Assembly: GCF_021442385.1 (NCBI RefSeq)
Contig: NZ_MUZA01000023.1
Location: 24,561-88,560, forward strand
Reading direction: 5' to 3'
From: Micromonospora sp. MH99
GTDB lineage: Bacteria; Actinomycetota; Actinomycetes; Mycobacteriales; Micromonosporaceae
DNA: 64,000 bases
Each line of letters opens with the position of its first letter. Position 1 is the first letter of the stretch. The notes below the pieces were generated by a model. That model was given only the letters and a program-made list of their open reading frames with translations. It did no database searches and had not been told where the DNA came from. This document shows, piece after piece, positions 1-10,652 of this stretch. Made by a program: the position numbers and the translations under genes.

Positions 1-910
1 GCACCGCCCGCAGGTGCTGCTCGAACTGGGAGGTCCGGGCGCCCTCGATGGTCCAGTGCCCTGAGTTGTGCGGCCGCATGGCCAGCTCGTTGACCACGAT
101 CGCCGGCCGGCCCGCGTCGTCGCGCACCTCGAACAGCTCCACGGCCAGCAGGCCGACCACGCCGAGCGCGGTGGCCAGGTCGATGGCGAGCTGCTGAGCG
201 GCGACTGCCAACTCCTCGTCCAGGCCGGGCGCCGGGGCCAGCACCTCGACGTTGATGCCGTCACGCTGGACCGTCTCGACGACCGGGTACGCGGCCACCT
301 GCCCGAACGGCGAGCGGGCCACCTGCACGGCGAGCTCGCGACGCAGCGGCACCCGCTCCTCGACGATCAGCCGGGTGCCTCCGGCGAGCAGCGTGGTCGC
401 CAGCTCGGTGGCCTGGGTGGCGTCGTCCACCATCCAGACACCCCGGCCGTCGTAGCCGCCCCGGGCTGCCTTGAGCACCACCGGCCAGCCGACCTGCGCA
501 CCGAAGCCGACCAGGTCGGCGGGCTCACCGACCGGCCGCCAGGCGGGGTTGGGAGCGCCCAGCTCGGTAAGGCGTTCCCGCATCACCTGCTTGTCCTGGG
601 CGTGCAGCAACGCGTCCGCCGGCGGGTACAGGGTCACCCCTTCGGCCGTCAGGGTGCGGATGTGCTCGTTGGGCACGTGCTCGTGGTCGAAGGTGACCAC
701 GTCACAGCCCTTGGCGAAGGTGCGCAGGGCGGCCAGATCGGTGTGGTCGCCGTACTGGACGTCGGCGGCGACAAGCGCCGCGCCGTCGTCGGGGGCGCTC
801 GCGAGCACACGCAGTGACTGGCCGAGGGCGATCGCGGCCTGGTGGGTCATCCGGGCCAGCTGGCCGCCACCCACCATGCCGACAACAGGCAGACCGGTAC
901 GGGAATCCAT
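1..910 (-). CDS. purK: 5-(carboxyamino)imidazole ribonucleotide synthase (PurK), 3' end outside the window
   Basis: ATP-grasp enzyme of purine biosynthesis that converts AIR, ATP and bicarbonate to N5-CAIR. The reading frame opens with MDSRTGLPVVGMVGGGQLAR, the nucleotide-binding GGGQLARM start of PurK, and continues through DHEHVP, VVLKAARGGYDGRGVW and VNELAMRPHNSGHWT, all typical PurK blocks. It runs without a stop to base 1, so roughly the last 80-100 residues are missing. The start is the ATG at 908-910. A TAGGCT box at 920-925 lies nine bases upstream and there is no clear ribosome-binding site. It is divergent from nothing visible; the next gene downstream in the window is on the same strand. 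Confidence 0.93.
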   Translation of the reverse strand, partial: MDSRTGLPVVGMVGGGQLARMTHQAAIALGQSLRVLASAPDDGAALVAADVQYGDHTDLAALRTFAKGCDVVTFDHEHVPNEHIRTLTAEGVTLYPPADALLHAQDKQVMRERLTELGAPNPAWRPVGEPADLVGFGAQVGWPVVLKAARGGYDGRGVWMVDDATQATELATTLLAGGTRLIVEERVPLRRELAVQVARSPFGQVAAYPVVETVQRDGINVEVLAPAPGLDEELAVAAQQLAIDLATALGVVGLLAVELFEVRDDAGRPAIVVNELAMRPHNSGHWTIEGARTSQFEQHLRAV

Positions 911-919
911 AGCGCGGCC

Positions 920-925
920 AGCCTA
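920..925 (-). promoter_or_regulatory. putative -10 box of purK
   Basis: On the minus strand this reads TAGGCT, fitting the actinobacterial TANNNT -10 consensus. It ends nine bases before the ATG, implying a 5' UTR of only a few bases. No convincing -35 was found. Confidence 0.4.
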
Positions 926-1027
926 TCCGGGCGGCCGACGTGCCGATGCGCAGGGCCGGTGACCCACCCCGACAAGGCCGCACCGGCCGTCCCGCACCCA
1001 GCGCCGGCAACTACCGGGCGCTACGGC

Positions 1028-3064
<2,037 letters not shown>

Positions 3065-3070
3065 CCGACG

Positions 3071-3076
3071 ACCATA
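3071..3076 (-). promoter_or_regulatory. -10 box of the DUF255 gene, leaderless spacing
   Basis: Reads TATGGT on the minus strand and ends exactly six bases before the GTG start. No ribosome-binding site is present. The -35 is unclear. Confidence 0.45.
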
Positions 3077-3104
3077 ACCACCTCGGTCGGGACGCGCCGG
3101 GCGG

Positions 3105-5636
3105 TCAGGAGGCGCCGTCGGCGCGCAGGCGGAAGACGTTCGACTCGGCCGAGTCGCGCAGCGACCCGAGCACCGCGCCGATCTTGTCCGCCGGCATCGG
3201 CTTGAAGAAGTGGTAGCCCTGCGCGGACGTGCAGCCCAGCTCGGCCAGGGCCAGCCGCTGCTCGGCCGTCTCCACCCCCTCGGCGACGACCCGCAGCCCC
3301 AGCTCGTGGGCGAGCCCGACAGTGGTCCGGACGATCGCCGCGGCCTCCGGCGAGTCGGCCATCCGGATCACGAACGAGCGGTCCACCTTCAACTCGTCCA
3401 CGGCGATCCGGGTCAGGAAGGTCAACGAGGAGAAGCCGGTGCCGAAGTCGTCCACCGCGAGCTGCACACCCATCGACCGGAGGGTGGCGAGCACCTCGTC
3501 GATGATCTCCAGCTCGCTCATCACCACCGTCTCGGTGATCTCCAGGACCAGCCGGTGCGGCGGCACCTGATGTCGGCGCAGCGCGTCGGCGATCTCCGCC
3601 GGCAGGCGCGGGTCCAGCAGACTGCGCGCGGAGAGGTTGACCGAGATCGGGACGTCCAGCCCCTCGCGGGCCCAGCCCGCGGCCACGCCGAGGGCCTTGT
3701 CCAGCACGTAGCGCGTGAATGTGCCGAGCTGCTCGCTGTTCTCCACCGGGCGGATGAAGTCGGCCGGGTTCAGCCAGCCGCGCCGGGGGTGCTGCCAGCG
3801 GATCAGCGCCTCCACGCCGGTGGGAGCGCCGGTGGCCAGGTCGACAGCCGGCTGCAACGCCAGCACCAACTGGTCGTCGACCTTCAGCGCCTCGCGCAAC
3901 TCGGCCAGCAGGGCCAACTGGTCCGTGCTGGCCGCGTCCCGGGTGCTGTCGTACGCGGCGACGCTGCCGCCGCCCTCCTTGGCCTGGTACATCGCGATGT
4001 CCGCGCGGCGCAGCAGCTCGGTCAGGTCGGCGGTGCCGGCGTCGGCGACCACCACCCCGACGGAGACCTCGATGGACATCCGCACCCCGGCCACCTCGGT
4101 CGGCGCGGCCAGCCGCTCGGCGATCTCGCGAGCCTGGCGCAGGGCGTGCGCCATCGGCGCGGCCCGGTCACCGAGCACGGGGACCGAGGTGAGCAGCAGC
4201 GCGAACTCGTCGCCGCCGAGCCGGCCGAGCAGGTCACCGGGGCGGGCCAGCGCGCTGAGCCGATTGGCGGTCAGCCGCAGCAACTGGTCGCCGGCCGCGT
4301 GCCCGAGGGTGTCGTTGACTTCCTTGAACTGGTTGATGTCCAGCAGCAGCAACGCCACCGGGTGGTCGTGGGCGAGCTGCCGCAGCGACTGGTCGCCCTT
4401 GCCGAGCATCGCCGTACGGTTCGCCAGCCCTGTGAGCGGGTCGTGCACCGCCTCGTACGACGAACGGGCGGTGACCAGCCGCAGCTCACGATGGGTCGCA
4501 GCGTCGTGCAGGGCTGCGGCGAGCGCGTCGCCGAAGGCCGCCACCGCGTCCCGTTCCCGGGTCGCGGGTGGAGCGGAGCGCGGGAACCGGACCCGGAGCT
4601 GGCCTACCGGCGCGGCGCCCACCGACAGGGGACGGACCAACTCGTACTCGTCGGGCTCCGACCGGTCCGGAGGGCCCACCTCACGGTCGAGCAGCTGGCC
4701 GCCGGCGTCTCCGCGGTAGCGGCGCCACCTGCCGTCGGCCCGGGCCACGTCGACATCGACCAGCTCGGCGTTGAACAGCGCCAGCGCGCCGGTCACCGCC
4801 GCGCTGGCCACGCCCCGCTCGTCGAGCTGGTTGAGGGCCGCCGTGGCCTCGGCGAAGGCACGCCACGTGCGGCGTTCCTGGTCCGCGCGCAGCCGGTAGC
4901 GGTAGGTCTGCTGCAGCAGCCAGAGCAACGGCGGGAGCAGCAGCAACCAGCGCGGGTCCAGCTCCAGCAGCGCGATCACGACCAGGCCGACCGCCACGTT
5001 GCCCACGAACATCAGCAGCTTGCCGCGCAGCGCGGCGAGCAGCGGCGGCCCGATGGGCAGCCCGTGCCGCAGGCCCAGCGTCACCCCACCGAGCCACGCG
5101 GTCACCAGGAGGTAGGTCACCGAGCCGGCGATCACGGCCAGCGCCAGCATCGGTGTCGGCGAGGCGAGCAGCGGATGCCCCAGGGCGGTGGTCACGGACA
5201 CGGCCAGCGCCGACGCGGCGGTCAGCGACGCGGCGATCCGGACGATCTCCAGCGGCGGACGGCGGTCGCTGTGCAGCGACAGCGCCGTCCAGGCCAGCCC
5301 GGTGCCGAGCAGGGTGGCCGACGGCAGCCAGCCGGCCGGCGCGAGGTAGAGGCAGACGATCAGGGCGGCCTCGCCCCAGGTGATGCTGACCATGCCGGCG
5401 GAGCTGCGGAAGCGAAGCCGGGCGAGCTGGGCCACGGCGAGGACGGCGACGGCGATGCCGAAGCGGGCCGGTCCACCGAGCGGATCGTCGGACGGCAGCC
5501 CGGCCGGAAGGGTCAGACCGACCACGGCGGCTGCCAGAGCCGTCACCGTCACCGCGGTCGTCAGCACGAGCAGCCGGGCCGGCATGCCGTGCACCCCGAG
5601 CCGGTCGAACGGGTCGGCGCCCGCGCCGGAGGTCAT
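3105..5636 (-). CDS. Membrane-anchored GGDEF-EAL protein (diguanylate cyclase / c-di-GMP phosphodiesterase)
   Basis: 843 residues. Residues about 20-240 contain some eight hydrophobic segments forming a membrane sensor region. A GAF-like linker follows, then a GGDEF domain with intact [13 protein letters not shown] and an RPGD inhibitory I-site five residues upstream. The C-terminal EAL domain has [38 protein letters not shown] and AEGVETAEQ, so both catalytic centres look complete. It should synthesise and/or hydrolyse c-di-GMP at the membrane, but which activity dominates cannot be read from sequence. The ATG is preceded by GGGGGAGG. A palindromic box that could bind a response regulator lies about 90 bases upstream. 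Confidence 0.9.
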   Translation of the reverse strand: MTSGAGADPFDRLGVHGMPARLLVLTTAVTVTALAAAVVGLTLPAGLPSDDPLGGPARFGIAVAVLAVAQLARLRFRSSAGMVSITWGEAALIVCLYLAPAGWLPSATLLGTGLAWTALSLHSDRRPPLEIVRIAASLTAASALAVSVTTALGHPLLASPTPMLALAVIAGSVTYLLVTAWLGGVTLGLRHGLPIGPPLLAALRGKLLMFVGNVAVGLVVIALLELDPRWLLLLPPLLWLLQQTYRYRLRADQERRTWRAFAEATAALNQLDERGVASAAVTGALALFNAELVDVDVARADGRWRRYRGDAGGQLLDREVGPPDRSEPDEYELVRPLSVGAAPVGQLRVRFPRSAPPATRERDAVAAFGDALAAALHDAATHRELRLVTARSSYEAVHDPLTGLANRTAMLGKGDQSLRQLAHDHPVALLLLDINQFKEVNDTLGHAAGDQLLRLTANRLSALARPGDLLGRLGGDEFALLLTSVPVLGDRAAPMAHALRQAREIAERLAAPTEVAGVRMSIEVSVGVVVADAGTADLTELLRRADIAMYQAKEGGGSVAAYDSTRDAASTDQLALLAELREALKVDDQLVLALQPAVDLATGAPTGVEALIRWQHPRRGWLNPADFIRPVENSEQLGTFTRYVLDKALGVAAGWAREGLDVPISVNLSARSLLDPRLPAEIADALRRHQVPPHRLVLEITETVVMSELEIIDEVLATLRSMGVQLAVDDFGTGFSSLTFLTRIAVDELKVDRSFVIRMADSPEAAAIVRTTVGLAHELGLRVVAEGVETAEQRLALAELGCTSAQGYHFFKPMPADKIGAVLGSLRDSAESNVFRLRADGAS

Positions 5637-5723
5637 CGACCTCCCCCGTCAGCCGACCGACCGACGGTACGGCGGGCGGCCGGTGCTGTGACGGACATCG
5701 GCGCCCCCTCCCGCGCACGGCTC

Positions 5724-5740
5724 GGGGACTTTTGGTCCCC
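5724..5740. promoter_or_regulatory. Palindromic box, GGGGAC-N5-GTCCCC
   Basis: GGGGAC TTTTG GTCCCC lies 88-104 bases upstream of the GGDEF-EAL start. It resembles the DosR/DevR operator core (GGGACTWWAGTCCC, from memory) but has one extra base between the half-sites. It could equally be a small transcript hairpin. Confidence 0.35.
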
Positions 5741-5759
5741 CCGGCGGAAGGCTAAGCCA

Positions 5760-5795
5760 AACCGGGTGGTCGCAACAGGGGTCCACCACCCGGTT
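5760..5795 (-). terminator. Hairpin downstream of the small membrane protein gene
   Basis: AACCGGGTGGT (5760-5770) pairs with ACCACCCGGTT (5785-5795): an 11-bp perfect stem with a 14-nt loop, 20 bases past the stop of the minus-strand gene. There is no U-tract, as is usual in high-GC actinomycetes. Confidence 0.6.
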
Positions 5796-5815
5796 CGGCG
5801 TGAATCATGCGCGGA

Positions 5816-6109
5816 CTACCCGTTCCGCTGCTGCTGGTGCCCATTGGGAGCGTGCGCGGATGAATCATGCGCGCTGGTCCCGTCTGTCGGATCGACGACT
5901 GAAGCGTCGGCCCTGGTCGCATCGGTCGACCGCCCCTGCTGGGGAAACCGGTCGGGCAGACGCCGCAGTCGAGCGTTCATGTTGCGGATCAGCAGGATGG
6001 TCGCGGCGGCCAGCAGCAGGATGAGGAAGAGACCCATCGGCCCGGCCAGGCCACCCGTGCGGGTGTCCCCGAAGTTGTTCTCCGCGAGCACCTGGGCAGC
6101 GGTCAGCAT
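5816..6109 (-). CDS. Small single-pass membrane protein next to mca
   Basis: 97 residues. One transmembrane segment, GLFLILLLAAATILLIRNM, at about residues 26-44 is followed by a basic patch (NARLRRLPDRFP), and the tail is hydrophilic and rich in Asp, Ser and Gln. No catalytic motif is visible. A ribosome-binding site GGAGGA precedes the ATG by six bases. It lies 48 bases downstream of mca on the same strand. A similar small membrane protein next to mca in M. tuberculosis (Rv1083, from memory) suggests a conserved pair. Function is unknown. Confidence 0.75.
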   Translation of the reverse strand: MLTAAQVLAENNFGDTRTGGLAGPMGLFLILLLAAATILLIRNMNARLRRLPDRFPQQGRSTDATRADASVVDPTDGTSAHDSSAHAPNGHQQQRNG

Positions 6110-6157
6110 GACGTTCCTCCGATGTGCGATTGCCTACCAGGGTAGACCCGGCCGGAA

Positions 6158-7039
6158 TCAGCCCGCGTGCGCCGTCTCCCGCACACCGGCGAAGAGGTCG
6201 GACTCGGGCAGCGGGCTGTCCACCACCGTGCGCGCCAGCTCGAAATCCTCCGTCGGCCAGGCACGTTGCTGCAGCTCCATGGGCACCTGGAACCAGAAGC
6301 CGTCCGGGTCGACCTGGGTGGCGTGGGCGCGCAGCGCGTCGTCCCGGACGTGGAAGTATTCGGCGCAGTCCACCCGGGTGGTGATACGAGGGCCCTTGTC
6401 CGGGCGCTCGTCCCAGCGCTTGATCCAGTCCACGTACGGCGACTCGGCGCCGGTGCTGAGCACTGCCTCGTGCAGGGCCATGATCTTGGCCTTGGAGAAG
6501 CCGATGTCGTAGTAGAGCTTCAACGGCTGCCAGGGCGCGTCCAGCTCCGGGTAGCGCTCCGGGTCGCCGGCGGCCTCGAACGCGGCCACGCTCACCTTGT
6601 GGCACATGATGTGGTCGGGGTGCGGGTAGCCACCCTCCTCGTCGTACGTGGTCACGACGTGCGGACGGAACTCACGCATCAGGCGCACCAGCGGGCCGGC
6701 CGCCACCTCGACGTCCTGGAGGGCGAAGCAACCCTCGGGCAGCGGCGGCAGCGGGTCGCCCTCGGGCAGGCCGGAGTCGACGAACCCGAGCCAGGCCTGG
6801 TCGACACCGAGGATCGCCCGCGCGGCGTCCATCTCGGCACGCCGGATCTCCGCGATGTTGGCCCAGACGTCGGGCCGGTCGAGCTTGGGGTTGAGCACGC
6901 TGCCGCGCTCGCCGCCGGTGCACGTCACCACCAGCACGTCCACCCCCTGGGCGACGTACTTCGCCATCGTCGCCGCACCCTTGCTCGACTCGTCGTCCGG
7001 GTGCGCGTGGACGGCCATGAGACGCAGCTGCTCTGCCAA
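6158..7039 (-). CDS. mca: Mycothiol S-conjugate amidase
   Basis: 293 residues. A zinc-dependent amidase that cleaves mycothiol S-conjugates into a mercapturic acid for export and GlcN-inositol, which is recycled. The metal-binding signature AVHAHPDDES is at the N-terminus, with the downstream partner motif GGYPHPDHI typical of the LmbE/PIG-L deacetylase fold. The start is TTG at 7037-7039, chosen because GAGGAG lies eight bases upstream and the protein then begins a few residues before HPDDE, as in the family. A longer frame upstream is unsupported. It is divergent from the DUF4307 gene. The presence of mca implies that the organism makes mycothiol. Confidence 0.95.
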   Translation of the reverse strand: MAEQLRLMAVHAHPDDESSKGAATMAKYVAQGVDVLVVTCTGGERGSVLNPKLDRPDVWANIAEIRRAEMDAARAILGVDQAWLGFVDSGLPEGDPLPPLPEGCFALQDVEVAAGPLVRLMREFRPHVVTTYDEEGGYPHPDHIMCHKVSVAAFEAAGDPERYPELDAPWQPLKLYYDIGFSKAKIMALHEAVLSTGAESPYVDWIKRWDERPDKGPRITTRVDCAEYFHVRDDALRAHATQVDPDGFWFQVPMELQQRAWPTEDFELARTVVDSPLPESDLFAGVRETAHAG

Positions 7040-7146
7040 CTTCGGCGCTCCTCGTCTGTGCCGGCCGGTGGACCCGACCGGGCTCGACCGGCTGACCTGC
7101 CGGGACCCTCCTCGCCCCGCTGCGAGTCGGCGCCGCGGGGCCCGAC

Positions 7147-7202
7147 CTGCCATTCCTGCCGTTTGGCCGGGCTGGGAGGATGGGCTTCTGCCATTCTTGC
7201 CG
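7147..7202. repeat. Pair of 15-bp direct repeats in the mca/DUF4307 divergent promoter region
   Basis: CTGCCATTCCTGCCG (7147-7161) and CTGCCATTCTTGCCG (7188-7202) match at 14 of 15 bases and start 41 bp apart, close to four helical turns. They lie between two divergent genes, so a shared regulator binding site is possible. Confidence 0.5.
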
Positions 7203-7237
7203 ATGCCGCCGACAACAACGCCAGGAGATACCCGCCG

Positions 7238-7678
7238 GTGACCGAGACGCACGCCACAATTTCGCCGGGCACGCCGGTCTTCCCCGCCGGGCGCTACGGG
7301 CGCCGCCGGGCGCCCGGCAACGGCCGCCGTCGTACGCTGCTGGCGGCGCTGGTGCTCCTGGTGCTGGTGGCGGTGCTGAGCCTGATCTCGCTGCGGCTCT
7401 ACCGGCAGTACGGCGACCCCGTCTACGACGCCCAGGTGATCACGTACACCGACATCACGGACAGCCAGGTGTTCGTCGACTTCCGGGTGACCGTGCCGCC
7501 GGGCGGATCGGCGGTCTGCGTGCTGCGCGCCCGGGACCGCGCCGGCGTGGAGGTGGCCCGCGAGGACGTCACGGTGAGCGCCGCACCCGGCGACCGGCAC
7601 GTCACCACCCGGCACCGTCTGAGCACCTCCGCCCGACCGTTCATCGGCGAGGTGCTGCGCTGTCGGGCCCCTGCCTGA
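7238..7678 (+). CDS. DUF4307 single-pass membrane protein
   Basis: 146 residues. A basic N-terminus (GRYGRRRAPGNGRRRT) is followed by one transmembrane helix (LLAALVLLVLVAVLSLISL) and an extracytoplasmic domain of about 85 residues with two cysteines (SAVCVLRARD near the middle and LRCRAPA at the end) that may pair. This matches the DUF4307 family, a membrane protein conserved beside mca and greA in actinobacteria (compare Rv1081c, from memory). The GTG start has AGGAG ten bases upstream. The function is not known. Confidence 0.85.
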   Translation: MTETHATISPGTPVFPAGRYGRRRAPGNGRRRTLLAALVLLVLVAVLSLISLRLYRQYGDPVYDAQVITYTDITDSQVFVDFRVTVPPGGSAVCVLRARDRAGVEVAREDVTVSAAPGDRHVTTRHRLSTSARPFIGEVLRCRAPA

Positions 7679-7846
7679 GCTGCGGAAACGTCATCCCGCA
7701 ACGCCCCCGGGCAACCCGTCGCGGCGGGTCGACCGCGAGTGCCGGATGCGGACACCGACGGTGATCGCCGACACGCTGTGTCGTACCGCACTGGTAACTT
7801 GGTAGTTCACCTGTCAGCCAGCCACGCACAACTGAGGAGAACGCCT

Positions 7847-8344
7847 GTGTCCACTGGCAACGAGGCGCCCGCCACCTGGCTGTCCCAGGACGCGTACGAC
7901 CGCCTCCAGGCCGAGCTCGACGAGCACATCGCCAACCGTCCGGCGATCGCAGCCGAGATCAACGCTCGGCGCGAGGAGGGCGACCTGCGCGAGAACGGCG
8001 GCTACCACGCCGCCCGCGAGGAGCAGGGCAAGGCCGAGGGTCGCATCCGCTACCTGCAGGAACTGCTGCGTACCGCAAAGGTCGGCGAGGCCCCGTCGGC
8101 GGACGCGGTGTCGCCCGGCATGGTCGTGACGATCTACTTCGACGACGACGCCGACGACACCGAGACCTTCCTGCTCGGCTCCCGGGAGATCGCCGCCACC
8201 ACCGACCTCACCGTCTACAGCCCCGAGTCGGCGCTCGGCAAGGCGATCCTGGGTGGCCGTTCCGGGCAGACCTGCACCTACACGGCCCCGAGCGGCGCCG
8301 ACATCAAGGTGACAGTGGTCAGCTTCGAGCCGTTCTCCGGCTGA
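7847..8344 (+). CDS. greA: Transcription elongation factor GreA
   Basis: 165 residues. GreA enters the RNA polymerase secondary channel and stimulates cleavage of backtracked RNA. The N-terminal coiled coil carries the GDLRENGGYHAAREEQGKAEGRI-type tip, with the acidic pair needed for cleavage, and the C-terminal FKBP-like domain begins near residue 85. The start is GTG at 7847-7849, which follows GAGGAGA at a spacing of about six bases. The length is normal for the family. It is convergent with the threonine ammonia-lyase gene and separated from it by a strong shared hairpin. Confidence 0.95.
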   Translation: MSTGNEAPATWLSQDAYDRLQAELDEHIANRPAIAAEINARREEGDLRENGGYHAAREEQGKAEGRIRYLQELLRTAKVGEAPSADAVSPGMVVTIYFDDDADDTETFLLGSREIAATTDLTVYSPESALGKAILGGRSGQTCTYTAPSGADIKVTVVSFEPFSG

Positions 8345-8414
8345 GCGTTCACCGGCTCCGTGCCGCGGTCACCGAGCCGCCTTTCCGGGCACCTGAGCGC
8401 CGTTCGACGTGTGC

Positions 8415-8458
8415 CGCCGCCGAGGCGTGACACCCACCCGTGTCACGCCTCGGCGGCG
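8415..8458. terminator. 19-bp perfect hairpin between convergent greA and the threonine ammonia-lyase gene
   Basis: The arms 8415-8433 (CGCCGCCGAGGCGTGACAC) and 8440-8458 are exact reverse complements with a 6-nt loop. The right arm includes the last codons and the stop (8443-8445) of the minus-strand gene. It can terminate transcription from either side. Confidence 0.8.
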
Positions 8459-9663
8459 AAGACCACCTGATAGCCACTGGCTCGCAACGCGCTGATCAGC
8501 GTGTCGGAGTGCTCCACACCACGGGTCTCCACCGACAGCGCCACCTCGACCTCGCCGAGGCCCAGGTGCGGATTGGCCCGCTGGTGTTCCACGTCCACCA
8601 CGTTGGCCCGGTGCTCGGCGATCTGGCTGAGCAGCGAGGCGAGCTGCCCCGGCCGGTCCGAGCAGCGCACCGTCACCCGCAGGTAGCGGCCGGCGGCCGC
8701 CAGACCGTGCTCGATCACCCGCATCATCAGCAGGGGGTCGATGTTGCCGCCGGAGAGCACGGCGACCACTGGCGTCTCCACCTCCACCACGCCGGCCAGG
8801 AGCGCGGCCACGCCGACCGCCCCGGCCGGCTCGACGACCTGCTTGCCGCGCTCCAACAGCATCAGCAGGGCCCGGGAGATGTCCTCCTCCGTGACCGTGA
8901 CGATCTCGTCGACGAGCTTGCGGACATGGTTGAACGTGATCTCCCCCGGCCGCCCGACCGCGATGCCGTCCGCGATCGTGGCGAAGGCGGGCAGCCGGAC
9001 CGGTTCCCCGGCCAGCAGGGAGGGCGGGAAGGCCGCCGCGCCGGCCGCCTGGACGCCGATGATGCGGACGTCCGGCCGCAGTGCCTTGGCTGCCACCGCC
9101 ATGCCGGAGATCAGGCCGCCGCCGCCCACCCCGGTGATGATCGTGCGCACCTCGGGGCACTGTTCGAGGATCTCCAACGCCACCGTGCCCTGCCCGGCGA
9201 TCACGTCCCGGTGGTCGAACGGGTGGATGAGCACCGCGCCGGTGCGCTCGGCGTACGTCTGCGCCGCCACCAGCGACTCGTCGACCGTGTTGCCGGCCAG
9301 TTCGACCTGCGCGCCGTACCCCTTGGTGGCGGCGACCTTCGGCAGCGGCGCGTTGACCGGCATGAAGACCGTCGCGTGCGTGCCGACCAGCCCGGCGGCG
9401 AGAGCGACGCCCTGCGCGTGGTTACCGGCGCTCGCCGCGACCACGCCCCGTTCGCGCTCGGCCGCCGACAGCCGGGAGATCCGCACGTACGCGCCGCGGA
9501 CCTTGTACGAGCCGGCGCGCTGCACGTTCTCGCACTTGAGCCAGGTCGGGCCGCCCAGTGCCGCGCTCAGTGGCCGGGAGGGCTCCAGCGGGGTGGTCCG
9601 GACGACGTCGGCGAGCAGTTTCCGCGCAGCCTGTACGTCGTCGAGGCCGACCAGTTCCGTCAT
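8443..9663 (-). CDS. ilvA: Threonine ammonia-lyase with C-terminal ACT domain
   Basis: 406 residues. A PLP enzyme that deaminates threonine (and serine) to 2-oxobutyrate, feeding isoleucine synthesis or threonine breakdown. The PLP lysine is in AGSYKVRGA, the serine-loop motif is SAGNHAQG and the phosphate-binding loop is GVGGGGLISG. The last about 75 residues form an ACT-like regulatory domain (VRCSDRPGQLASLLSQIAEHRANVVDVEH). I chose the ATG at 9661-9663, which gives MTELVGLDDV; an upstream start would add 15 unlikely residues. Short forms like this are named ilvA or tdcB in different genomes. Its stop codon is buried in the terminator hairpin shared with greA. Confidence 0.9.
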   Translation of the reverse strand: MTELVGLDDVQAARKLLADVVRTTPLEPSRPLSAALGGPTWLKCENVQRAGSYKVRGAYVRISRLSAAERERGVVAASAGNHAQGVALAAGLVGTHATVFMPVNAPLPKVAATKGYGAQVELAGNTVDESLVAAQTYAERTGAVLIHPFDHRDVIAGQGTVALEILEQCPEVRTIITGVGGGGLISGMAVAAKALRPDVRIIGVQAAGAAAFPPSLLAGEPVRLPAFATIADGIAVGRPGEITFNHVRKLVDEIVTVTEEDISRALLMLLERGKQVVEPAGAVGVAALLAGVVEVETPVVAVLSGGNIDPLLMMRVIEHGLAAAGRYLRVTVRCSDRPGQLASLLSQIAEHRANVVDVEHQRANPHLGLGEVEVALSVETRGVEHSDTLISALRASGYQVVFAAEA

Positions 9664-9713
9664 GCCCCAGATCGTGCCACCCGGCTCCGGCCTCCCCTGC
9701 GGCGACACCGGGT

Positions 9714-9790
9714 TGATCCACTCGACGTCCCCGAGGTGGCGGTGTCAACCGCGCCCCGACACCGCCACCTCGGCGATCCCGAGTGGATCA
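9714..9790. repeat. Nested intergenic palindrome A
   Basis: The outer arms TGATCCACTCG (9714-9724) and CGAGTGGATCA (9780-9790) enclose a perfect 16-bp inner stem: CCGAGGTGGCGGTGTC at 9731-9746 pairs with 9758-9773. The outer right arm contains the TGA stop of the DUF4328 gene. It probably acts as that gene's terminator and belongs to a group of similar structures in this window. Confidence 0.7.
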
Positions 9791-10606
9791 CGGCGTCGCC
9801 GGCCACACCGGGGCCGCTGGCCACACCGGGGCGGTCGGCCACACCGGGGCGGCGCGGGCGATCCGGGCCTCCTGCGCGGCGGAGATCCGGTGGATCAGCA
9901 CGATCAGCGTCACCGCGGCGATCGCGCAGCCCAGCGCGGGCAGGCTGTTGCGGAGCAGGGAGTCGCCGTAGTAGTCGACGTACGCCTGGTAGCCGGCGTC
10001 GGTGGACGGGGTCTCCGGCAGCTGCTCGTACGCCCGATCGTCCAGGCGGCTGCTCACCCGGTCGCCGACGCTGAACAGCAGCCAGGCACACCACCAGACG
10101 ACCACGAGCGTCGGCGTGAACCGCCGCCAGAGGCTGTCCCGCGCCACGTTGGCCACGACCCGGGCCGGCACCACGAAGTTCGCGAAGGGCACCAGCCAGC
10201 CGGCGATCGCCCAACCGGCCCCGAGCGTCGGCAGCGCACCGGGGAAGGCGTCGGTGTTCTTCCGCGTCCGCCACGTCCAGATGATCACCAGTACGGCGGC
10301 GGTGAGCTGCGCCACCAGCATGAGCAGCGACAGCAGCCCTCCGATGAGCAGCGGGCCGAGCAGCAGGTCCGCATCGTCGTTGGCCCTGGCCTGCCGGGCC
10401 ATCGCCATCCCGATCAGCGGGGACAGCGCCACCACCAGGTAGAGCACGGCGGTCGCGCCGACGGCGATGTTCGCGGCCAGGCCGATCCCGCGTACGCGGT
10501 AGGTCGGCAGGCCCGGCGTGACGGCGGGCTGGCCCAGCGGCGTGTGGCAGCGCTGGCAGTCGTTGTGCTCGGGGGACGTGGGGTCCCCGCAGGTCTGGCA
10601 GCGCAT
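9788..10606 (-). CDS. DUF4328 membrane protein with zinc-ribbon N-terminus
   Basis: 272 residues. It starts with a treble-clef-like CQTCGDPTSPEHNDCQRC (two CxxC pairs), followed by about five hydrophobic segments and the DUF4328 core (FPGALPTLGAGWAIAGWLVPFANFVVP type). The extreme C-terminus is a short tandem repeat, APVWPTAPVWPAAPVWP, encoded by three 18-bp DNA repeats at 9801-9854. The family is common in actinobacteria and its function is not known. The ATG is preceded by GGGGGA. It stands alone on the minus strand between the threonine ammonia-lyase and amidase genes. Confidence 0.8.
   Translation of the reverse strand: MRCQTCGDPTSPEHNDCQRCHTPLGQPAVTPGLPTYRVRGIGLAANIAVGATAVLYLVVALSPLIGMAMARQARANDDADLLLGPLLIGGLLSLLMLVAQLTAAVLVIIWTWRTRKNTDAFPGALPTLGAGWAIAGWLVPFANFVVPARVVANVARDSLWRRFTPTLVVVWWCAWLLFSVGDRVSSRLDDRAYEQLPETPSTDAGYQAYVDYYGDSLLRNSLPALGCAIAAVTLIVLIHRISAAQEARIARAAPVWPTAPVWPAAPVWPATP
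9801..9854. repeat. Three tandem 18-bp repeats inside the DUF4328 gene
   Basis: Units beginning GGCCACACCGGGGC at 9801, 9819 and 9837 encode the repeated VWPxAP motif at the protein's C-terminus. Confidence 0.8.
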
Positions 10607-10652
10607 TGGTGTCCCCCGGGTCCGCGCGACGTTGCGCGGACACCGTAGACGA

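Noticed and set aside
6158..7615. 485-residue version of Mca
   Set aside because: The extra N-terminal part is antisense to the DUF4307 gene and the family starts just before HPDDE.
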